Source of the DNA: Tolypocladium sp. Sup5 PDA-1
Taxonomy: Eukaryota > Ascomycota > Sordariomycetes > Hypocreales > Ophiocordycipitaceae
Length of the DNA: 64,000 nt
Assembly (NCBI GenBank): GCA_000750105.3
Contig: JPHH03000096.1
Location: 17,366 to 81,365, forward strand
Direction: 5' to 3'
Shown: positions 56,153 through 64,000 of the stretch, in pieces
Numbering within the stretch: position 1 is the first letter of the stretch
Layout of the letters: every line of letters begins with the position of its first letter
Translations under genes and position numbers: made by a program
Notes under the pieces: generated by a model
What the model saw: only the letters and a program-made list of their open reading frames with translations
What the model was told of the DNA's origin: nothing
Databases searched by the model: none

Positions 56153-58057
56153 TCAAGCTTGCTCCGTCTGCCCACCGGCCTGCTGCACAATGTCCGCCAC
56201 CTCGAGCTGTGCGTCCAACAGCAGGCCCGGAAGCTCATTCGACACTGGCTCGGCATCCATGTCCTCGTCCAGATCCTCGTCATCTTCTTCGTCTTCGTAG
56301 TCCATCTCTGCCTCGGGGTCCGAATCATCCATGTAAGCGACGGTGCTGTACGTGAGCAAAAAGTCGTTGGTGAGCAAGTCGTGGATAGTGTCGACGGTTC
56401 CCGACGTATCGCTGGCCTTCCAAAAGGCTGTCGGTCCGGCGGGTCCGTGTAAGTCAAAGTCCCTAGCTCGACATCAGCTTTTGAATCCGCCGCCCTGGCT
56501 TGGGATTTGTCCCAACTCACTTGTCAAACCAGTTCCCCACGACACCGCGAGCTGATCTTACGCCGCCAATCTGGATACCCTCGCTCCGCCAGCGCTCCTC
56601 GCCGTGGATGATGGAAGTGGTCGTCCATCGAACTTCGCCTTCCTTGGTCAGGCGTACGGTGCCTTTCGACGTGAAAGCTTCCGCTTTAGTTCAGCTGCAA
56701 CCTCGCGAATGGAGTTGGGATGCTGGAGCACCTACCTCGGAGATCAGAGTTGGCATTGTTGTCCCACGAGTCGTCGAGAGATCGGGACACTCCTCTGAAA
56801 TGGACCACCGGCAGAGCCTGGCCATCGTCTGGACCAGGGGGCTCTATAGCAGTGACGTAGTTCCTCATGATGATCAGACGGGTGGCCTCGCCAACATTGA
56901 GGGCTGGCCGGGGAGAATCCGCAGGGACGTCACTTCCGGCGGGGAAGTTGTAGTTGAAGAAGTCGTTGTAATCGAGAAAACACACAATCTAATGCCTTCG
57001 TCAGCCTCTAGTCTGTGGGTGCTGCCGCTCATGTATGTGGGTTACGAACGCGATACCAAGTGCCAGTCACGCCGTACGGGTCACTACCGTCCAGAGGTGT
57101 AATCTCAGCCTTCGGAGAGGGCATGTAACTCTTGGGCCAGGATCCGGAGAAAGGAGTGTCCCAAACATCACTGAAGAGCTTGGATACGCGCCTCATGGTG
57201 ATGTTGTAGCCCAAGACGATGAGTATAGCCTCCACCTTTTCCCAGTCCACCCTATCAGTCGTGTCATCCATGAAGGGGCCCCATCCCGTCAGGTCGGTGT
57301 ACTGGCGCAGGTCGTAGACCTTGGAGACGGCAAACGGGTACGTCCTGGTCGACCTGAGTCTGCCAACGTTGAGGATTGGCTTGCCGTACAAGCAGTGAAG
57401 CTTGGCGCTCTGTTGGTGCTCTGGCCTGGGAAACTGGCCACGGCGGCGTAACGGATGCTGGTGCTCGTTTCGAACCCTGTCAAAGAGGAAGGATCGCTGG
57501 AGGAAGGCCTCGCGATTCGGCTGGTCCCTGAATAGCTCCGCGAGGAAATCGGCGTTTCGCGATGCGCAGTGAGTATGAGAGTTGTCAATCGTATGGCCCT
57601 GCGAGGAGGCGTGCTTGAGCAGTCGTTCCACGGTTCGGGAGACAAACTCCAGTTCGTGCTCCTGCGTGAATGAGTTAGTGCAGCACGGGCGGAGACTTAA
57701 CGCCCAAGGACCTCACCTTGTCTGCAGCAGTCTCACGCCGACAAATGGACTCAAGCTTCAGCAGGTCATGCAGCTCAGTTTCCCAATCCAGGTCTTTGGC
57801 CTCGGGTGTGTCCTGCAATGGGTCAGCATCCACGCTTGTCGCACGCATCCAGACACAGCTGCTAGAGACCATGCCCGGGGGGGGGGGCAGAAACGCACCA
57901 GCGTACGCATGTACACATCGCGGCACAGCTTCCAGTTGCCCTTGACGTATCTATGGAACCGGCGGCAGACGCGGGGAAGCAGCAGCAGATCCGCCGGGCA
58001 AAGCCACTGGAAGATGTTGTGAAGAATCTCCGGGGGCAACGATGTCAAGACCGTCAT
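56153..58057 (-). CDS. F-box protein, fungal
   Basis: Six exons (57899-58057, 57717-57812, 57050-57661, 56736-56988, 56521-56677, 56153-56462) give 528 residues, and all joins keep frame. The F-box is at 1-45: LTSLPPEILHNIFQWLCPAD, then LLLLPRVCRRFHRYV. Downstream is an uncharacterised domain with TIDNSHTHCASRNADFLAEL, LRQYTDLTGWGPFMDD, FSGSWPKSYMPSP, YGVTGTWYRIVCFLDYNDFF and VRWTTTSIIHGEERW. An acidic tail follows (DYEDEEDDEDLDEDMDAEP). F-box proteins recruit substrates to the SCF (Skp1-cullin) ubiquitin ligase. The substrate is unknown; the C-terminal domain is neither WD40 nor leucine-rich repeat. The first intron contains a run of about 11 G. Its promoter faces the 3' end of the transcription factor gene. 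Confidence 0.87.
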
Positions 58058-58889
58058 CTCGGCCGGCGGGGTTGGTGCTCTCCGGCCTGTATGTTCAGTG
58101 TCAAGACTCTAGCCGTGCTGGTCTTAGTATCGTCAAGCTGCGAGTGGAGGTATCAAAGGCAGAACCTTGAGCGAGGTGGATGGCAGAGACAAAACGAGGT
58201 TGAAGGGGCAGAGAAAGCGCGATGACGGTCGGAGATAATGGAGTTTCTCCAGCTGCGGCCGCGTCGGGAAGGGCCTGGGGGCGATCGTGGCGGGGTTCAG
58301 CTGGAGCTCCCCACTCATCCGTCCGGTTAACAGTGGAGCCTCATCACAGCAGACACCGACACCAAGATGAAGACAGAGATATTACAAGACAACATTTTTG
58401 GCCCGTTTCTTCGACTAATGAGAGCCATCAATATCCTTTGTTGCTTGTATCCTCGTTGGTCTTGGTACAGGAGATGGGGGAATCGTTCTGGTTGTCCTGG
58501 ATCTTGGACGCCCCGTCCGTGCTGGCCCAGACACCATTTTGCTGTTGCAATGCCAACCTGTACGAGCATAACGACATGTCTCATGTGCTGTATTGCCGGG
58601 CTCAATGTACGAAGTACGACCGCATTGCCCATGTTGCACGACTTTTGTACCCACGCATCTCCAACGCCACATGTACATCCTACCACCGGGCATTCGCAGA
58701 CCAATGAGCCCGCGAGCCAGAACCTGAACCACCCAACTGCCCTCGGGGTATATAAAGACACAGCCAGCCGACCTCTCCCAATATTCCGTCATAGCGGGAC
58801 ACAAATGACTCCCCATCCCAATGAATAGCCTGCCGTATGTACACCCGCCCTGTCATTCCTGACCCTCGGCCAGCAAGCCCATGATATCC
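58058..58889. other. Spacer upstream of the F-box gene
   Basis: Holds the F-box promoter and the 3' untranslated region of the transcription factor gene, both on the - strand. One TACGAAGTA word at 58608. No supported gene. Confidence 0.5.
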
Positions 58890-61800
58890 CTACACAATGG
58901 CGCCGCCTGCGTTAAGTATGATGCAGTTCCGCAACAGGTTCGCCGCCTCGTGCAGCAGGTCCCACCGCGTATGCTCAAACGAGTCCTTGAGCACCACCAA
59001 CAGCGCCGTGTTATTGTTGAGGCCTCTCATCGAGTGCAGTTCGTTGGGGTCCGCGATGCTGCCGTACCTGAGCAGGTAATTCCGCATCTCGTGCTGAGCC
59101 TCATGCGACGGCATGGGCTGCACCGTTTCCGCGCATGGGCCCTCCAAAGCGAAACCGTAGCACCAGACGACGAGCGCCGCAAAGTACAGCACCCATGGCC
59201 GGTTCATGAGTACATCGTACCGCGCCTCGTACGGCTTGTCTGGGTAGTGCCCTTGCACGTGCGGCGCTCCGTCCGCCCCAGGCAACAGTACCGAGCATAG
59301 AAACTTGAGAGCATAGTACGTGGCGTCTCGGGCGCGCGCTGTATGTGCCCAGAATTCCTGTATTCTGCGCTCAGCACCATGGAGCTCCTGAGGCCCGATG
59401 CTACGCCCAAGCAGTCGTTTGGCACGGGCAAAGATCTGGCAGTCCACAATGTCCGCATGCATCGCCATGTGCGCCAGATGATGCAAGACGGTGCGGCTCG
59501 CAAAGACAATGTTAAACTCGTGCTTCGCCGCATCGTGTCGGTAAGGATCGCTCGACGGCTCGCTCTGCCCTAGCGCCTTGTCAAAGTCGGCCTTCCAGGA
59601 ATCATATGCTCGAGTCAAAGTTGCTCGCCACTTGTCGCGACCGCCCAGCGCGTGTATGACACCGCCGCCCAATATGTTGACTTGGAGATCCCTTTGGTGC
59701 ATGTGGTACGTCACGCTGAGCAGCCCTGCCATGAGGACTGTCCTTCCAAAGGATGTCGTCCGCATCTCCTGATGGCTCAAAGTGCGTTTCAGACCCTCGA
59801 GAAACGACATGGGCTTGATGCCCTGGGCACTGAGGTTGGACTCAACTCTAGCCACCTCGGCACTGCTCGTGGCTCGCCACAGCGACTCGTCGCAAGGCAA
59901 CGCCAATCTCATTTCGTGGGCAACCATCACCCCGGAGTGTCCAAACATGGTGGCATGAGTCGTATCTACTATGAAGGCTGCAAACGCCGCCCGTCGCGTC
60001 GCCTCACTCGTGATCCAGTGACTCCACCATTCGTCCGGCGTCTGAGTTGCACCGCCGTTCGAGGAGTGATGTGACCCGTTTTGCCCATCCCGAGGGTTGG
60101 TGGATGGAGAGTCTAGGGAGGACTTCCCAATGAGAGACCGCCCCCGGCGCATCAACGTAATCGTAGTGGCGTGGTGAATGTGAGCTCGCTCGTGAAGCTC
60201 TCGCGTCGAGTACATCTTCTCGTACAACTCCAGTAGAATAAGAGCTTGGAATACCCACAGCTTTGCCGGCGGCCGGAAGTTCCAATCCATGAATATCTCC
60301 CAACGCAGATGCCGGGCAAGAAAGTTTGAGATTTTAGCACCGGCCTTCATGGCCTGCTGAACATGGGCCCTGTCCAGGCACGCCGCTCCAATGGTCATCA
60401 TAGCAAGAAGAAGTAGGTTTGGCGTCTTGTCAGAGCAGAAGGTAGGCTTGTGCAGGATCGGCATCTGATCACTGAAGTGGTACCAGTAACAAGAAATGTA
60501 CGCCTGCATCATTCGTCGGCTCAACATGTGATTGCCGTTCGTACGATCACCGCCAACGATGCTGTCTCTCTGGCGCTCGATAGGCGGCAGGTCGTTTTCG
60601 TGGAACCGGTCCTTGATTAGATCGAATAGTTCCTCGCTCTTCTCTTCGGAGATGCTGGCTTCGGGCGCATTCTGGTCGAGCAGATTGTTGACGGCCATGA
60701 TTTGCTGTGGGGCCGCCGGAAAGTACCCCATTGATGTATTCTCGCCGCCGAGATAGGCGGCAGGGTATTGGGGGCCCTGCAAATCTCCGTAGCTATATGT
60801 ACTGTTAGCCAAAAGTCGAATGTTTGTCAAGCGAGTCGTCAGCGATGGCGTACTTGGAACTTGGAGCTGGCAGTGTCTGGCTGGCAGGGGAGCCTGTGTT
60901 CGGCAGCGAATTGAACAAATATGCCATGAAATCCTCGGGCATGCCGACATATGGTGACTTGTTGAGTGCTCCGTCGTCTCCGAATACTGGCCCGGTCCCT
61001 GACATGGCCAGCTGGTCGAGAACCATCATCTCGGCGGGCTGGCGGTGCGTCGAGTCCGAATACTCGGTCGAAGTGGTCGCGGCATACGCGTGGCCCGGGC
61101 CGCTCGGTGCATCCTCACTCTGGGCATGAGAATACTGGGCAGGCGGCAAGTGTATCGGCATCACGTTCTGCTGGGGCACAAACGACGCCGGGGGGTGCGA
61201 GGTGACGTTCGGGTGGCCGTGGTGGAAGCCCGGTTGGTTGGCCCCTTGCTGTGGAAATGAGCTGTATGGGTTGAAGGTGGTTTGGATTGACGGGCGAGGT
61301 GGCCCAGCCGATGACCTATGCGGAAGACTATGCGGTCCGTGGTGCTCAAAGGCGGCTTCGTGCCCATAGCCTTCCGCGGCACTGACAGATGGCGTCCCGT
61401 TGGGGTGTCCTGCGGGTGGCGTGCTGCTGAGAGGTGTATATGGGCTGCCTGATTGATCTTGAGGTGACTGGTATTGCAGGGGCGGTTGGTGCACAGCTAC
61501 GAAAGCAGTGTCAGGGCGATGGACCCCGGGAGCCATTGCGTCGGAGGCAGCAGTTTGTGCCAGATGGCCAGCTATGGAATCTCTTCGGCCGAGCTGAGGC
61601 CCTTTCGCGGCATGCCGGTCCATGTGCCGTTTTAATAGGTCCCCGCGAACAAACGTGCGAGGGCAGTCAAGGTACTCGCAGCGAAAGACTTGCTTCGAGT
61701 TGTGATTTAGCTGGTGGCGATAGCTGCATGCTGTCAGTTTTGCTACAAGGAAACGTTGGCCGTGCCGTTTGAGACAGTTACAGTGACTTACAGATGCTCC

Positions 61801-62135
61801 GCTCTCGAATAGCTTTTGCCACAGCCTTCGGTTGGACATTCAAACCTCTTTCCCAGGCCCTTGCGGTTACGTCGTCTCTTCTTGGCAGGCTCATCTGAGT
61901 TGGACGAAGCGTCGTTTTGCTCTTGGCCGGGACTGTCAAAATCATCGTGTCTTTCTGTCTCGGCATTGTCTGCTAAAGGGATCTGTAGAGGATGGACGGT
62001 CGTGGTGTGGTTTGTAAACTGCGCTGCCGGGTGGTTGTAGCCATCGAGAGCATGCCCCATAGCGATAGAGCTGGCTGGAGAGACGGGAAAGGCGGCCTTG
62101 TCGTCACCGAGGCGAGGGGGCGCGGCAGAAGACAT
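58890..62135 (-). CDS. C2H2 zinc finger / fungal-specific transcription factor
   Basis: Three exons (61792-62135, 60854-61723, 58890-60792) give 1038 residues. Two consecutive C2H2 fingers follow a basic stretch (AKKRRRNRKGLGKR, a likely nuclear signal). Finger 1 has C100, C105, H118 and H122 and spans the first splice junction. Finger 2 has C130, C135, H148 and H152 (FRCEYLDCPRTFVRGDLLKRH). A long Pro/Gln/Ser-rich region lies at about 155-400. The fungal transcription factor regulatory domain follows, with AYISCYWYHFSDQMPILHKPTF, LLLLAMMTIGAACLD, EALILLELYEKM-like and EATRRAAFAAFIVDTTHATMF. This two-finger plus regulatory-domain layout is known from Adr1/AmdX-type regulators. The target genes are unknown. 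Intron 2 has two in-frame acceptors 9 nt apart; the one with branch word GCTAAC at a proper distance was chosen. Confidence 0.9.
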
Positions 62136-64000
62136 AGTACAAGGCCTGGCGACGGGTAGATGAAGGCTCGGCCCGCCCCTGGAAAATATGCAGGCGGCTC
62201 GATCCGCGCGACGTCGACAGCGTCCGAGCGAGGTCTCCACAGAGCTTCGCGAAGCGGCGATCAACAGAGAGTCCGGGCCCACGAGCTCCAAGCCAGCCGG
62301 GGAGTCTCAGTAACGTCGCACGCAGCCAACGCCGAGTCTGGCCGGCGGCTCGCAAGCACAACCAGGGATGGTGGCTGGTGGCTCCAGCGGTGGCGAGGGG
62401 GCCTCCGTAAACTATCAATCCGTCACTCGGGACTAGCCGGGGCTTTGGTCCCGAAACATGCTGCTTAAAGCTGCGGGATATGAGTTGCGAGGCGGTGCCC
62501 GGAGCCTGAGGATAGGCGTCCGGGTCTGCCGCTGAAAGGAGTGAAGCCGGCCTGAAGATAGCGCGGCGCGTGCTGTAGGGGTGGTTAGCACAGAATGACT
62601 GAACCTGTGGCGCAAGGACTGTGATATGTGACACGGCGTAGCGGAAAGGGACAGGATGGGACGTCGAGAGGATGGGACGTCGAGAGGGTGGGACGCTGGC
62701 GTGCAGGAAGAGAGACTGATGAATCGAGGTCTGAGCTGGCCTTGGCGAGAGGAGGTGACGAGAGAGATGGTTGCGCAGCTCATCACACGACATGTAAAGG
62801 TGCTTCTGCTGGACTCGGGGCGACGATGCAATGGGCCGACAAGCTGGGCATGAGATGCCGCTTTGACCGGACGGCTGGCCACTGACGGGAGCTCGAGAGA
62901 CGCTCAGCTGAACCGCCGTGGACCGTGTCTCATCGACAGCGGCCATGATCAAGACCCCAGGACGGGAGCTGCTGACTCAAGGCGCTGCCTCTCGCATGGC
63001 GCATTGGCTGCTGCGATGCCCGTGCCAGGCGGCCGCTGCGGTCAAAGCCATCCGAGTCGAGCAGCAAACCTGCCCTGCCTGCCATTCGTTCGGCTTCAGC
63101 GACTCGCGGTGGAGTCCTGAAACCGTGGCACGAGCTCCCTTTGTCGGCTGCGTCGCGATGCGATTCCGTGGATGGCGAACTGAGGTGATGGTGGCGGAGG
63201 CCGGGGCAGGACAGAGGCAGAGGCAGAGGAGAGAGGCAACACGAGCGCCGGTGCGGGCCGGGAGGGAGTCGGGACCTACCAGGTAAGCGAGCAACAGCTT
63301 CTGATGCGCCTGACTCGATGCGCATCCAGCATCCAACGGCGAGTGCAGACGATGAAGTCGAGATCCTGGCGACTGCGATCTGATGCGGTGCTGAGCAGCA
63401 GGCAGGCAAGCTCGGGGCCGACGTGGGGGGAGCCTCTAAATTGCTCCAGGCTGGTCAGGCCCTGTGGGGGCCGCGGAGGGGACCTCCTTGATGATGCATG
63501 CTCTTTGTCACCTCCAGGCTCCCAGCTGGAGCTCCTCAAAATATCCCCAACGTCTCCAACGGGCAGCCAACCGCCGCTGCGGGTTCGGGCCTTAGGTTCA
63601 TATTCAGCCAATTAATCGACGTCCCTGCTCCGTACAGCGCAGTTCCATCGCAGCAGCGCAAACTGGGCCCGGCTGGCAGGTGAGGCTGAGGCAACGAGTG
63701 GTCGGAACGCGCTGTACGTATCCGTACATGTCCGGGATTTCCTATCCGGGCGGCTTGCTTGACTGGCTGTGCGAAGCGCGTATGGACTTTTACTTGAAGG
63801 TTGCGGCTTAAATTCTCCAGCGCCGCAAAGTCTGATGCCACACTGAACGCAAACATCAACCGGTCTCTCTTGTCACTTTGCCACTGACGATTCAACGTCG
63901 AAATATATGTCAATACTTCTTTTCAACCCCCCCCGGGGGCGTTGCTCGCCTCTCCATGGGTACCAGAGAATACTGCTGGAGGTGCTGTGCATTAGTGGCC
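62136..64000. other. Upstream region of the transcription factor gene
   Basis: No supported coding region. Overlapping frames on both strands are Arg/Ser/Pro-rich mirror frames. A long promoter and leader are expected for a regulatory gene. A repeated hexamer-like GGGACGTCGAGAGG occurs twice in tandem near 62656-62686, and a run of C and G (CCCCCCCCGGGGG) lies near 63929-63941. Confidence 0.45.

Noticed and set aside
1..64000. CRISPR arrays, bacterial operons, origins or attachment sites
   Set aside because: Spliced eukaryotic genes throughout; no regularly spaced repeats with unique spacers and no integrase, transposase or reverse transcriptase motifs were seen.

Overview
The window is nuclear DNA of a filamentous ascomycete. 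Genes are short and GC-rich, and most are split by one to several introns of about 50-125 nt with GT..AG borders and fungal branch-point words (GCTAAC, GCTGAC). The recognisable families include fungal GT32, GH76, GH16-WSC, a Pth11/rhodopsin-like membrane protein, a C2H2/fungal-specific transcription factor and a fungal-type TMEM16. The set looks like a Sordariomycete, most likely Hypocreales; that placement is inference, because no marker search could be run.

Layout. 1-179 is the 3' end of a Utp21/WDR36 rRNA-processing gene (+), followed by about 4.8 kb without a credible gene. 4945-5958 is a GT32 mannosyltransferase (-). After a 4.1 kb spacer with an AT-rich island come a lone trans-enoyl reductase (10050-11414, +), the tRNA m5C methyltransferase Trm4/NSUN2 (11926-14619, +) and, converging on it, a mitochondrial-type Obg GTPase (14812-16656, -). 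A small Cys-motif protein (18484-19267, +) follows. BFR1 (-) and RPB5 (+) diverge at 20223-23305, and a rhodopsin-like membrane protein (24137-25767, -) converges on RPB5. A second 5 kb spacer leads to tubulin cofactor D (30754-34593, -) and a GH76 mannanase (35472-36677, -). A third spacer carries a degenerate triplicated repeat, then an SH3/Cys-rich protein (40395-43185, -), a TMEM16 scramblase/channel (45857-48492, -), a metallophosphoesterase (49150-50271, +), a GH16-WSC GPI-type protein (50596-52763, -), PEX12 (53537-54799, -), a hotdog thioesterase (55396-56000, +), an F-box protein (56153-58057, -) and a C2H2 transcription factor (58890-62135, -).

The genes do not form an operon-like system or a biosynthetic cluster. 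Most are housekeeping (ribosome biogenesis, tRNA modification, mitochondrial ribosome assembly, transcription, tubulin folding, peroxisome import). Three act on the cell wall or glycolipids (GT32, GH76, GH16-WSC). Exon borders were derived by frame-matched splice sites and conserved protein continuity; all models are predictions. The most unusual observations are a frame-required GC-AG intron in cofactor D, a stop-free 69-nt intron beside a metal-binding motif in the phosphoesterase, an acidic insertion inside the Obg fold, an intergenic family of 9-mers (TACTTCGTA / TACGGACTA), a triplicated C-to-T-degraded repeat, and an uncharacterised SH3 protein with a zinc-finger-like Cys/His block. I did not find a clear previously undescribed system.
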